64,000 nucleotides of DNA, taken from Otatea glauca. Lineage: Eukaryota > Streptophyta > Magnoliopsida > Poales > Poaceae. The first letter of the stretch is position 1, and each line of letters begins with the position of its first letter. The notes beneath the pieces were generated by a model. The model ran no database searches. It was not told the DNA's origin and saw only the letters and a program-made list of their open reading frames with translations. The DNA is taken from NCBI GenBank assembly GCA_036346275.1, contig CM070724.1:50469038-50533037 (forward strand), in the 5' to 3' direction. A program made the translations under genes and the position numbers. Positions 1 through 12,490 of this stretch are shown here, piece by piece.

Positions 1-700
1 GATTGGATGGAAAATTTCCCTTGAATGCGTGTCTCCAAACGAAACACAAGGAAGCGCCCTTCCTGCCACTGGATTGCCGCCGCTTCTGCTCCTTGTCGTC
101 GCCGGGCGCTACAGCTGCCGTTCCGTGCCGGTCAACCGGAGGGTGCTGGATCAGATCATCGGTCATGTAAGAAGTAGATTGGCGGATTTTTACTAGTGGG
201 TGCTGCTATTTTTATGGTAATGACTTTCGAAATCATGTGCGGTAGCTATGTCAAACCAAATACGACGAGTAGTGGGTTCCTGAGCTATAAGCTTGATCTA
301 AACCTGGGAAGAGAGCCAAGAGTGGTTGTCTTTAGATTTTACTATTGAATCTCACCGTAGCGCATTATGGCCATATGATAACAGCATTACGAAGCGGACC
401 AAAGTTACTATCAAATACACTCTAATTTACTGGACGTGTTGTTAGATTTTATTGTTATGCCGGTAACTCGTTCTCCAGTGATATTCCAGAAGGGTTCCAT
501 AGCATGTGGAGCAGTAAAATCTAACAACATATTCAGTGAATTAGTGTGCATTTAACAGTAAAATCTCATTTATCTGGTATTTATGAGCGAGATTTATATT
601 ATTATGTTCCTCCCGTCGTTAGTAAGCTACAGGTGAAAACCGTTTGTGAATCGGAGCTACCAATAAAAAATTGTAGCTAAATCAAAGGAAAAATATTCTA
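1..700. repeat. Foldback-type repeat related to 52.4-53.4 kb
   Basis: No gene is seen here. Bases 403-454 and about 511-561 are imperfect inverted copies of each other (shared core ttgttagattttact) around a loop of about 55 bp. Bases 340-470 match 53165-53300 in the same orientation. Bases 580-690 match 52490-52610 in the opposite orientation (shared block around gcagctccgattcac and cagtagcttactgac). It therefore looks like an end or relic of a terminal-inverted-repeat transposon family that recurs in the window. Family assignment is inferred. Confidence 0.5.
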
Positions 701-843
701 ATACAAATAAAGAACCATATTTATTATCTGGTTGGTTACGTAACTCGTTGGCTTAGTCAAGACACGAATTAGATGTACGTGAGGTGATTTGAACACACTT
801 GTCCGGCCAATGTGTAGAATATCTATTCTACACTTAGGTGCAA

Positions 844-846
<3 letters not shown>

Positions 847-895
<49 letters not shown>
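847..895. repeat. (TA)n microsatellite
   Basis: Uninterrupted TA dinucleotide run. It abuts the foldback element that starts at 911. Confidence 0.95.
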
Positions 896-898
<3 letters not shown>

Positions 899-910
899 AC
901 ATATATCCAA

Positions 911-1237
911 TGTAAACTCCGTAAAACCCATATGTAGGAGTTTTCGAAAATTCTCAAAAAATTACTATACGTAGGGGAGGTGAGCTTCTACAATCCTGTA
1001 AAATTTAAAGACCAAATTCAATAACATTTGAAAGATATGAAAAAGAAAAATAGTGAAATAAATAGTACTAAACAGTGAAATGACTATTTAGGCTGAATTT
1101 GTCTTTTTCATATCTTTTAAATGCGATTGAATTTGGTCTTTAAATTTTACAAGATTGTAGAAGCTCATCTCCCCTACGTATGGTAATTTTTTGAGAATTT
1201 TTCAAAACTTCTGAACATAGGTTTCATGGAGTTTACA
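911..1237. mobile_element. Foldback MITE with 140-bp arms
   Basis: Bases 911-1050 and 1098-1237 are near-perfect inverted copies, starting TGTAAACTCC and ending GGAGTTTACA. The loop is 47 bp. No coding capacity is present and no convincing target duplication is visible, since both flanks are TA-rich. A transcript would fold into a long duplex, so this is a plausible small-RNA source. That last point is inference. Confidence 0.8.
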
Positions 1238-1257
1238 CGGTAAGAGAGGTTTACACT

Positions 1258-1373
1258 ATATATATATAGACACACATATACAGATACATACACATATGCA
1301 TACATATACACATACACATATATGTATACATATATACATATACATATACATATATATATGTGTATATATATAT
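1258..1373. repeat. TA/CA-rich microsatellite
   Basis: Compound tata/caca/atac simple repeat. It directly flanks the probable left end of the Mutator-like element. Confidence 0.9.
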
Positions 1374-1401
1374 GCTATTCTTCGGCAGCGTGTAGAATGG
1401 G

Positions 1402-2320
1402 TGACGAATACTCATACCAGGGGTACCCCAACGGCCCTGGGTAACGAGCAGGCTGCCTCAAGCATAACTCGAGCCTAGCAGACCGCTCCAGGCCCGCTAT
1501 CGACCAAAAGCACCTACAGGACCATGCAGGACGCCTATTCCCGACCAATCGGGATAAGCATCCCCGACCAAACAGGGCTCCCGACCTCCGCAGCAGGTCG
1601 GATCCCCTGACTCCGATCAAACCAAGGCAACCTTCGCCAATGGCCGCGTGTCGAAGCCTTCACCGGCCCACAGCCACGTGCCCCACGGACGGGGTCAATC
1701 GAGGTGACTATACGAGAGCAGGTGGCCCCTTCCCAAGATGGTTTAATGGCTGCTGAAGTCAAGCTTCCAGTCCCATCGACCAGTCACGTACGACACGAAA
1801 ACACGCTTCCTCCCGAGGCAACACCAACGTTATACACAGCAACGTCAAACACTCGTCAGGCTCACAGAAGGCAGGTACGCCATTTCCCAACGAAGCAGCT
1901 AACCGCTCCGCCCAACAAGACTACCGACCCAGCGTGGGCAAGACGAATGATGACCAATTGACAGAACGAAGGACCGAAGCTCCTAGCATAGGTCACCTCG
2001 CCCTTCCCCAACTCTCGATGTAACCTGCCCCTTCTTACTGTATAAAAGAAGGCAGGAACCCCCGGGAGAGGGGGAGAGAGGAAAAAGAGACACACGGACG
2101 AGCAACGAGCATTCTTGCGCTGAGGCTCTTAGCTCGCTCTTGTAAACACTGTGTAATCATCCGCCCTAAAGACAATACAATACCACCACACGAACTGGAG
2201 TAGGGACATTCAGCCCGAACCAGTATACATCTTGGGCTTCCGAGTCTAACCATTCAGGGAGTGGGAACGTGCGGCCCCTTAGACTTACAAATTTACTTGC
2301 CGGTGCTCAAAACGCCGACA
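1402..2320 (+). mobile_element. Solo LTR (919 bp) with perfect ATGGG target duplication
   Basis: The block starts TGACGAATAC and ends CGCCGACA, giving canonical TG...CA ends, and is flanked by ATGGG at 1397-1401 and 2321-2325. There is no internal retrotransposon sequence, so it is a solo LTR left by LTR-LTR recombination. A TATAAAA box at 2041 and a 3'-processing-like region near 2140-2180 set the orientation as +. It sits within the left end of the MULE and is therefore younger than it. The superfamily is unproven; the 5-bp duplication fits Ty3/gypsy or copia. Confidence 0.85.
2041..2047 (+). promoter_or_regulatory. TATA box of the solo LTR
   Basis: TATAAAA follows a C-rich stretch and precedes a purine-rich, leader-like sequence inside the LTR. 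Its position, about two thirds into the LTR, is typical of the U3/R border. Confidence 0.5.
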
Positions 2321-2639
2321 ATGGGACATTCTACACGCTAGCCATTATTGTCTTTCCGAACCGTGATCCAACCGAGCTGCACGCTAGACATGGAGTTTTT
2401 TGGGCCATTTGGGCTATGCTAACACTGATGATGTAAAAGCTTATTTAGATCTGACGAATTACACGTCATGGGAATGCCGTGAGGAATTTACACCTTTTTA
2501 TGGATGTATTCACATTGTTTATATAGTAACATTCTTGTTCCTTGTTCTATACATTACGTGTTACAGTTAATTCAATTACTGGCTGTTTTCGTACGCATGT
2601 ATATTTGTAGTTTCATATGCATGCATTGTAACGTTATTC

Positions 2640-4260
2640 TTTGTTGTGTTTTGCAGTATGGTTAGCCAATTCAAAGTCGTAGCCAGTTATAGCACTTATC
2701 GATAGTAAAAAGAAGATCCAGTGGTAGTAAAGCAAAGTCATGCGGATTGTAACATGATGTTGTATGGGTAGTAAAACGATTTCTATTGGTTATTAAGGGA
2801 AGTAGTAAGAGAAGTTATTTTGGTAGTAAAAGGAAGTTTTGTTGTTTGTAAACTTTAATCTTTTCGTCAATTTGTTTATATTGCAGCATTGTTTACGGGT
2901 CTATACTGTCGCATTGTTATGTCCAATATAGTAATTTTTACAACACGATGTAGTAAAAATCATATTTGTAGTTTTCTTTTCTTGGATTTCGAGAAAGGTC
3001 GTGTCGCTTCTTTTCCTTTTCTATTGCGATTTTGTTTTCTAGTTTGTACATGTTTTTGTTTTTTATTTTTTCTGGATATGTTTTTTTTGCAATTGCGTTT
3101 AACAAACAGTATTCACCAGTAACTTACTGACAACGCGATGAACATAATAATATAAATAGCAATAATATATGTTCTATTGTACGATAGTAATTTTAGATTA
3201 TGAATGTAGTAATTGTTAATATTGTTTTTAGTAATTTTATATTGCGGTATTGTTTACGACTTTGTACGTTCGCATTGTTATGTCCAAGGTAGTAATTTTT
3301 ACAATACATTGTAGTAAAAAAAATTTGTAGTATATGTTACGTCGTAGTATTACTATAACTTTGCTCCGATTTTTACTATCGTTAGTAGTTACCGTACAAA
3401 GTTCTGGTTTCGTTTCTTTTATTGGCTTTCGAGAAAGGTCGCGACGCTTCTTTTTCTTTTGTAATGCGATTTTTGTTTTCTAGTTTGTACATGTTCCTGT
3501 TTTTTTTTTGGATATGTTTTTTTCTATAATTGCGTTTAACGAACAATATTCTCCAGTAGCTTAATGACAATGCGATGAACAGAGTGATATAAGTAATGAT
3601 AATATATATACTTTTGTACGATAGTAATTTTATATTATGAATGTAGTAATTGTTAAGAATAAATGTAGTAATCTTTGATAAAATATATATGTCCATATTA
3701 GTTATCATCGTGGGCGGTTGTAACGGTCCGTGAGTATGAATGCAAGTAGTAATAAGTTATGTGGTTAGTAAAGTTTATTATTCATTTTAGTATATGTATT
3801 AATGGCAATATTTTATATTTGAAAATTTAAATATGACGTTCTGTTTCTATTTATTTCCTTGGTTTTCGAGTTATGTCGCTTCATTTACGATTTGTTTCTT
3901 TATTTTATACATTCTCTCTCCACACTCCGTAGCATTTAAAACACTCGATATCGAAGAGTCAAATCATAAATTGTTTTACTCGAGGTGTTACTGTGGTTTC
4001 CTTCTTCAATTGAATCTGCTTTTCTCCATTCTCCAATCGATTCTTCTTCGATCGATTCCGGTAGTAAGAGTACTCCATAGTCAGAGGCGGTGATATTGCT
4101 TTGTTCAATCGAATCCACAAGCCTTCATATGTTAGCAATGTACACGTCTTTGGGTTATGCCTTTTCATTTCCGTGTTTTGAAGATGATTGCAGTGTAGTA
4201 ATTTTTCCACATTTAGATAGTAATTTTATAGATTTTTTTGTGTTCGTTACTCTGCGTTGT
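2640..4260 (+). repeat. Left subterminal TAGTAA-rich region of the MULE
   Basis: About twenty copies of GTAGTAA or ATAGTAA (for example near 2726, 2768, 2801, 2823, 2928, 2951, 3185, 3206, 3289, 3622, 3643 and 3667) lie in + orientation. Near the other end (12060-12470) the complementary TTACTA form dominates. Bases 2877-3238 and 3239-3660 are diverged tandem copies of about 360 and 420 bp, each beginning atattgc and containing the shared core tttcgagaaaggtcg. Inference: these could be subterminal transposase-binding motifs. Confidence 0.6.
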
Positions 4261-4281
4261 AGATGAAAAGCCCCTAGGAAG

Positions 4282-7200
4282 GTGAAGAAGATTACTATAG
4301 AGGATAGCCAGACAGCATTGGAGATTCGTTTAGATGAAACTCAGCCTATTGCTATGGTTTTCCCTACTGAACCCAGCGAAACTTTTTCGCACCTTGATGA
4401 GTTGTGTAGGAAGAGGGAGCGTACTCAGAAAAGTGATGAAATAGACGATGATAATTTCGCGCCCTTTCGACTCACGAACGAACCTTCTTCTACGAAGACT
4501 ATCCAGGTAATTATGTATCTTTTTTTAAGTAATTATTAATTCAATTCACCATTTTCCAAATGATGTTATAGTAATTTTGTTTGTTTTGTCGAGTAAATTA
4601 TCATTTCAAGTATCTTTCACTAAGTTTTTGCATCTATTGTTGGACTATTCGTGGTGATAGTTTAATTGCTTTCTCATGACTTTTATAGTAATTTCTCATT
4701 AGATGTTTAACATTTTGTCGTAGTAATGATGTGTACTAACTGTAGTTACTACTTATTGATAATTTGTCACGACAATGTCGCTAGGAAAAAATTACCGCCA
4801 ACTTGCAGGTGCACCCCTGCCCTTGTTGTATCCACTATAGGCAACCTTATAATAGTCCAGGTTAACAAGGTTCGGAATCTTGGATTCGGGCAACTATTGA
4901 GATTTAACCTTGAGAGTTTGGAGAGCAGAGATCTTCTGTGTTTTTTTGGTGGAGAGTATAGATCCAGATGACATGGTAATTCGTGTTGGTGGTGGAAGGA
5001 GCCTACCAATAACACCGCACGTCGTGAAGTGTGTGCTAGGTATTCCATTCGGTGGAAGGGATGCACCTCTTGTTACATTCGATGGAAGCAAAGCAGAATT
5101 TACAAATCTGAAGCGTTTGCTTGGGGTCACTAGTCGGGCTGAAGTCACGACGAAGTTATTGTTGATGAGGATCGGCACCCAGGGTACCAACAGCTTGACA
5201 ATTAGATGTGTTTTCCCTTCTTGTTTTCAATAAGTTGCTATTCTTGGGGACGGCTAACCATATCATTGGCAAGGAGGCTATCTTGACAAAAGACATGGAA
5301 AATCTTGGTGGCATCGACTGGTGCAAGGCGATCGTTGATGACCTAAGGGTTGCGGTACGCAACTGGCACAAGAAGAAGGAAACAATGAGAAAATCTATTA
5401 GTGGATGTGCTGTTTTTTTACTGGTGAGTATTAGTTGTTTCCTTGTAGCTAATGTTTAAATCTAGTAGTAATATATCAAGCTGATAATTGTAATTATGTC
5501 GTAACAGATTTATTACTTGGACAACTTAAGGTGAGTTCACAGCATCGAAGCTGTGGACACACCACGAGCTGCTTTCTTCTCTACGGTGCTCGTTGAGAAG
5601 TTAGTCGAGGCTGACAGGATGATTGACCGCCTAGGCAATAAAACATTTGACAAGCTCAGTGTGAGTGTTATGATATTTAATTTTTGGCTGTAAATTTATT
5701 ATCGGTGCATAGTAGAACTAACTATTTAGTTTTTTTTGTCATTTTCAGTTTCGGAGCATTCAAGGCACATTTATTGTTTAGGTGCTGATTTTGATGCAAG
5801 AACTTCTTATGTTCCGGAGTTACCTAGTTATCTTTGCTTGGTGACTCTCTCAATTGCATTAGTAAGTCGAAGCGTCAATCAGCTAAAGAAGCTCTTAAGA
5901 AATTTGATGATGAATCATCTAGGGCTATCAAGCAGATTAATAAAGCGCAATGAAGGATTGAGACTGCCCACTCAGAGCTTGTTAATGCGTTACGGGTTAT
6001 CATGGAAGAATCTTCGAAAGAAGGGACGCCAGAACATGGAAAGGATAGTTCTAATGTTGTAGATCATGATCAGCAATCAACAGAAAATCCAATTGTCAGC
6101 CCACCTTCTCCGGTTGTTATTGGGAATGATCGTCCCAGCTCACCCCAGCAGATACCCAGTTAGCCTCAGCCGCTATGGAGGGATGACATCATTTTCATCC
6201 AGCATCGTCACTATTCCCTCCATCTCAAGGTGTGTTAGAGGATGCAAACCAATCAAGTACATTTTCCAGTTTTAATTTGCACATCTTTATTCAGCATGTA
6301 GTAATTGTTTTACTTTGATGATTGTTTATTTTTTTTGAACAATTGATGAGGCAGCGGATGACACTTCTGGTAAGATGGATAGTATAGTGTCCACTATTGA
6401 TCAAGAAGGCATTCCAGGGATACATGGTGATGTTGATGCGAAGAAGACCACATATTCTAACCCACAGGTTTGTTCTGCAGTAATTTCTTTGTGTCCATTG
6501 TAAAAGGTATTATCATACTTATTTATTTTGTATTAATAACATTTATTTAGGAATCAACAAAAATTTGTGATAAGGATGATCCAGTAAATCTTCAACCTGG
6601 TACTGATGTAAATGAGGTAATCGAACATTCACATATTAGAGTTATATACTGATGTTTGATGTATATGTTTATACATCGCATGTACTTTTTTTTGTCTTTT
6701 AGCCCCCTCAGGTACGTAGCGACGCTCCTCTGCGTCAGAGTGAAGAAGCCATTTTTTCCCAGCATCCACCCTATTTCCAGCATCTCAAGATGCCAACGAG
6801 GACGTAAACCGATCAGGTAAATTTCACATTTTTGCAAATGTATGTTTTGAACCAGCATGAAGTAATTTTTTTGTGTGAACTTTTGTATAATTTATGTAAA
6901 CAGTCGATGAGGGACTGGATGTTACTTCGGTTAACATTGATAGTATCATCGCCACGATCGAACAAGATGCCATTCAAGGGATTCATATTGATATTGAGGC
7001 AAAGGACTCTACTCCGCAGTTTCTCACAACTTCTATCCCACAGGATTCTCCCTCAGCATATACTGTGAGTAGATAGCAAATATTATTATTGTTCATAGTA
7101 ATATTCAAATTAAACTCTTCAGTTTTGTAGGTAGTATTTTCAGTTGTGTAATTTTTTTCCTTCAAGTTCCAACAAAACAGTCAATACAAGATGTCACACC

Positions 7201-8241
7201 AAAAGACTTAGCTAACACGGTTACACATGAGGTATATGAATATCAACAATTATTATTTTTATATTGACGTATGACATTTTCTATAGGTAAACCTAAAGGT
7301 AATTTTTAATTTTGTTAATGAAAGGATGTACAAACTAAGGCAGTTAGCAAGACAAAAACTGTGTTGAAGCATTTTGTTCGCACAGGAGCCACGGCAATTA
7401 CCGGAACGAGATTGACAAGAGTGCCTTCACGTTATGTGTCACCTTTCAAGTGTCGTGATCGGCCAAAAGTTCCAGTTTCTACAGCCATGAAGGTGCGCTA
7501 TATCATTAATACGGATTACACTTTAAACAGGTCAGTTGTTTACTTTTTCACAATGTTAAGCATTATTTTTTCCAATGTATGATGTGCATTGGTTGTGTTT
7601 GTAACTTTGGGACTGCATTCAGATCATTTTGATGCCATCAGATTATCACTGCATTGCAACTGGTGATGAAGTGCGAAAACCATTCAGAGACGAAGAAACC
7701 ACAGAAGACATGTTTTTGGCTTTTTACATAGAATGCATTAAACATGATGATGCCGTGCTGAGACCGACAGTGTAGGATACAGGATTTACCTCTCCCGGTG
7801 TCTGTCGGTATGTAATTATTTTGGTTCACAATTCTTTTTTCTACACACTTCGCTTAATATATTATATTGTTCTTAGTTTTTCCAATTTCTATGTTTGTAT
7901 TTTTCACAGAGGCTTATCAATGTTGAAGAATACATGAAAAAAGACAAGTACAATAGTGATCTTGCAGTTCAAATTCTTAGAGAGATCAAATTGGTCAAAC
8001 AAATGTGATGTGAATAAAGCTGGTAAGTTGTTGTAAAAACTAAAAAATAGTAATTATCTTCTATTTATTCTGATTAGTGAAATATATCCATAAATTTTTT
8101 CAGGTTTTTCCCCCTCTACTACATAACGAGCATTATTCTGTGTATTGCATAAATATGGTTCACAGGAGAATTGATCTCCTGGACTCGCTTGACTACAAGC
8201 AGCGGGACACTGACCCCAATGACCATCACGTTGTATCATAA
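4282..8241 (+). pseudogene. Ulp1-like (C48 peptidase) gene carried by the MULE, degenerate
   Basis: Discontinuous + strand coding blocks resemble the plant transposon-borne family that joins a plant mobile-domain-like N-terminus to a SUMO-protease-like C-terminus. Blocks include an acidic N-terminal exon (4290-4506), a mobile-domain-like stretch (4860-5210, motifs GFGQLLRFNLES and VLGIPFGG), a segment after DNLR at 5515-5660, and a C-terminal protease-like part. That part has EHYSVYCINMVHRRIDLLDS at about 8120-8190, carrying the His and Asp expected of the Ulp1 catalytic triad. The reading frame ends at 8239-8241, and no catalytic Cys motif (G-x-x-x-C-G) is found before the convergent transposase gene. 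A T-run at about 4940 carries a frameshift between two matching frames, and in-frame stops occur at several points. It is probably not a working protease. Intron placement is uncertain; identity rests on family motifs. Confidence 0.6.
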
Positions 8242-8460
8242 ATTTTGTTCAACAAGTATCTCTCCTTGCAATCAGTAGTAAATCATATGTATTAACTTAT
8301 TGTACAACAAGTTCGTCAGTAAGTTACTCACTTTCATCATCAGATCCATCAGATCATATGTAATAAAATGTAACAAAATGTTTTAACATTAGTAAGTTTT
8401 TAACAATCATCATATCATCAGATCCAAACTCACTTTCATCATCTGTTTCATCTTCGTGAA

Positions 8461-11338
8461 TTAGTCAGCGTCATGCAACACCGCTTCATTGACACTGCAT
8501 CTGCTATCACGCCCCCTTCCTCTTAAATTACTCACTTTAACGCTGTTATTTTTTATTGTCGGGCATGACGTTGCATTGTGTCCTGTTTTCAGTCCACATA
8601 GGTTGCATGCCCGAGTGCATTTCTTATCTCCAAGTAAAGATGATTGTACTGGACCATCCATGGCGCGTTTCCTACCTTTTGTACGAGAAATAGGTGGTGC
8701 ATTTGGATTAAATGTTGTTTCAATCTCTGCCTCTGGGGCTTCTTTATCATGATTCACATTCACAGTATCCATCAGTATGCTATCAAGCTGGTTTCGAAGC
8801 GACTTTAGTACATCCATTGACCTTTCATACCCGACTCTTGTTTTGCTTCCTACCCTGACAACACCTATTGCCTCTGTCAGTAGTAAAGAATACCGATACA
8901 TCTCAGTTGTGCCGTCCGGACCCAACTACACGAGATCATGCCTCGCAACTGAACCCTTGCTTCCCTGGTATACCTTTGTAGCATGTACCGATCTGGGATT
9001 TTTTTGATTTGCAGGTGACTGAAAGTTCTGATTACACGTGGGCAAAAAAGTCCTGTAGTAATTCTACATTAGTATAAAATTTATGTATTACATAAATAAT
9101 AGTAAAAGAGTTTTTCCTATATGATGTGATTGTTGCTATTAAGAAAGTAAGTCAGGTAGTCTGGTTTAGAAATTGTAATTACCAGTGTGTTCCCATTGTT
9201 GACATTCACAGATGTACTCCTCGAAAGCTTCGTTGGCAACCAATTTAAATTCATGCTGCGACCATGAGAACAATTTTGTTTGCTTCCCATGTATGATAAG
9301 ATAATGAGAATGATTTTCATTACTGTTTTTTATACGGAAGGTTGTACTCTTGAAGTAGTTTTCTTTATATTCTTTGAACACCGCAAGTGCGTACAACTTG
9401 CTCAGCTGCTCTTCAAACTGTTACACTGTTGCCCTTACCGATTGGCTCTGAACTAGTACGAATAACCGATTATTAGTAAAAGTTTTTTACAATGAACAAT
9501 ACTAATGCTTGGAGAAGAAAGTAGAGATGTTCTTACCAATGATCCATACGTTTCCTTGGCATCTACGTGCTTTCTTGATTGCAAAACCCTATGCATTTAT
9601 CTTGCGAATCGGTGCAGCGCAGTTTTTTCATCCACGAAGTATCGTTTGACCAACTTATTCATACTTTCGCTTCTCTGCGTCGATGTCATCCTACCGCAGT
9701 AAATATCTTTGAAGTATGCTGATATCCAACTCCTTCGTAGGTCGTACAATCTTTCAATACAGTTAACTTCTTCTAGGCCATATGCTGGCACCATATCTTC
9801 CCATGCTTTTTCGAATTCAGTAGGTGTTAGTGGATGATTTGTTACAGAAACTAAATGTTCTTTTAATCCGTTGTGTTGCGCGTATAGTTTGTTGAACACA
9901 TCCTTGTATTTTTTCAGGACATGCCACCTGCAGAGCCTATGTTTTGTTCCGTCGAATACAAGTGGTATCGCAGTTGCCATGGCGGGGTCTTGATCTGTTA
10001 TTTTTATATTTATAAGAGATGGTGTAAATGTGAAACGATTGAAAGTAAATATGTATAAGTCGAGGAGAACATCACCAGTAAGGATGCAAATGGGCTCCTT
10101 CCCTTCCATACAAGTTTTGAATGTTCTGAACAGCCATTCGAATGATTCAGTTTTCTCATCCTGAAGTACTGCAATGCCGAAAACAGTGTTCTGCAAATGA
10201 TGATTGGAGCCAACGAACGTCGCGAGAGGCATGTTGTATATATTTGTCTTGTATGTGGTGTCGAACATCATAACATCACCGAAATCAGCATACTCTACAC
10301 GGCAGCTCGCATGGCTCCAGAACACGTTTTTTACTAAATTGTTTTCGTCGACTTGTATGTCGTAGTAGAATTTTTCGTTCTGAGCGCGGCACTCATTGAA
10401 AAAAGTGATAAGTTTGTTAATATCATCGCTCCTGTCATAACGCGCGTTACATGCCTTCCTGTAAAATGAAATCAATTTTACCGTTAGTATAGTAATTATA
10501 TTGACAGTAATATATACATACTTTTCTAGTAAATTTTCTTTTGGTACAGATCCCAAACTTGTTTTGGATGTTGCGATTAGTAAACGGAATGTTTCGTCGA
10601 TTTCCATGTATGTCTGATATAATGTTCATCATTGCTTCATGAGGTACGTTGCCTTTTTGCATGGTGTCGACAAGCTCCATCAGAGAAGGATCGAAATTTT
10701 TGTGCACATGCATGAAAGATACTATTGACGGTGATCTGCATAGCGGATGGTTGTGTTCGAGTATAACCCGTTCTATAGTAACCGATTCGTCACTTAAATC
10801 CTTATTAAGCTTTATGAAGGCCTTGCAACCTGTTCTCTTCGATGTTTTGTTTCGTTCACGTTCTTTACTCGGGTTATAGTAATGGTGTTTTCCTTCGTTG
10901 ACACAGCACAATTCTATTACTGTTTTTTTGTCCTATTTTTCCTAAGACCGAAACCAGCATGACGTGTGTAACGGCAATAGAAATCATATGCTTCCTTCTC
11001 ATTATCAAAATGCTGGTATAGTTGCGGCACCATATAGTCAGGGACTTCAGGACCCTTCAATACTAATATTGTTCAGTACATATGAAACAAATTTGACAAT
11101 TTCGCAGTAATTCCTGAGGTGATGATTAGCTTACGTAAGTGTATGTCTTGTTGTTTGCTGGAGTTCCCATCTCAGATGTATATATTAACTGCGGCGGTGC
11201 TATTTTCGTCATTCGTAGAAGAGGATCCCAGAGAACGGAAGGGATTTCAGCCATTGGTGTAGCATCAACCACTACTGATGGGGGTTGCAGCGACGATACT
11301 ACCGATTCTTCCACTTTGATGAATTGAGTATGATCCAT
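8461..11338 (-). pseudogene. FAR1-related MULE transposase, probably defective
   Basis: Read on the minus strand. An N-terminal block (11338-11126) precedes a FAR1-type DNA-binding domain (about 11050-10700, with FDNEKEAYDFYCRYTRHAGF and an EHNHPL motif). The MULE transposase core follows (10440-9600). The acidic residues of the expected DDE triad are visible in MMFDTTYKTN, TDQDPAMATAI and TQRSESMNKL. A Cys-x-Cys...EHTG motif near 9185-9215 is the start of a SWIM zinc finger, ending at a GT donor-like site. The C-terminal exon (8461-8925) has the CNLCGLKTGHNATSC knuckle and a Lys/Arg-rich stretch. A stop interrupts the frame just upstream of 8925, and no full-length frame can be joined by eye. 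The family includes FHY3/FAR1-type domesticated transcription factors, but position inside MULE-like ends and the decayed neighbour argue for a transposase. Confidence 0.75.
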
Positions 11339-12156
11339 TAGCTGGTAAAATCAACTGGTTGTTTTCTTCTTCGCTGGTGCAACAAACAGGGTAATCTGTG
11401 AAGTGAAGTATGAAGAAGTTAATTACCATTTATGTTTTGTGGAATATTAGGAGTCTGTATGTAACTTATCCTTTACATCTCTACAACAATCGACCTAGCT
11501 GATCTCACCATCGCAGGGGGTTCATAATTGATTTACTTTTTCTTATACTTTATTTTTCCAATTAAAGATGGCCTTACCATCGCAAAAATAAAAAAACCGC
11601 ATCGATTTATTATTTTTAAACCTTCGCAAATTAAGGTTTTTCATATTTACGATTTACTACATAAGCAAGTTATATATCATTGCACGTAGCTCGTACACAT
11701 GCATTTTAGTAATTACCAGTTATGTTAGGGGTAATATTACCAGTTACCGTTTGTTAAATAGTTTTTTTTTCTTTCACATAGTAGTACGCAGCTTCCCACG
11801 TAGTAACAGACTGTTTCTTTAAGTAGTAAAACATTAACTTTCTGCTGAATGAACATCAATTTACCATTGGATCGTATTAATAGTTGAAACATAACTGACT
11901 AGATAATGCATTTAGTAGTTTGTACACGAAAATGTTTTCTCTTCCTTTGAACTATATCTTTGTATTCGCAACTCAGATTGACGAACAAATTTCAGTAGTA
12001 GATTGCTCACGACGAGAAGATCAATATGATATAAGTTTCCCTAATGAACGACGCAGACATGAAATTTTACTACCTAGTTAAACATCACATTACTACTGTA
12101 TTAACACCAAATTACTACCGAAACTCATTACTATTGAACAGCTCAACACTGAGAAT

Positions 12157-12490
12157 GACCAACTGATTGTATGTACTACGCACATAATTGTATATTTTAG
12201 GCAGAGAATTTCTATCTATTCCAAATTACTACATGTATTTCATCACCAATAAGTATATAAAAAGGTATTACTATAGATTGCATGACAATGTACTGCCGAT
12301 TACGCATTACTACTAAACTGCTAAAACAAATCGTGATCAACTGACTGCATGTACTACGCATATAATCATATGTTTTAGGCCGATAATTTCTATCTATTCC
12401 AAATTACTACATGTATTTTATCACCAATAAGTATATAAAAAGGTATTACTATAAATTGCATGACAATGTATTGCCAGTTACGCACGTGAT
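12157..12490. repeat. 178-bp tandem duplication in the right subterminal region of the MULE
   Basis: Bases 12157-12334 and about 12335-12490 are near-identical tandem copies sharing ccaaattactacatgtatt and ataagtatataaaaaggta. The TTACTA motif appears in each copy. The unit mirrors the tandem structure at the opposite end of the element. Confidence 0.85.

Noticed and set aside
698..931. Minus-strand open frame with a long Tyr-Ile repeat
   Set aside because: It is only the translation of the (TA)n microsatellite at 847-895.
1391..2335. Reading TGTAGAATG...CATTCTACA as the solo LTR ends
   Set aside because: No target duplication fits those borders. TG at 1402 and CA at 2320 give a perfect ATGGG duplication; the outer inverted repeat is the palindrome of the host element.
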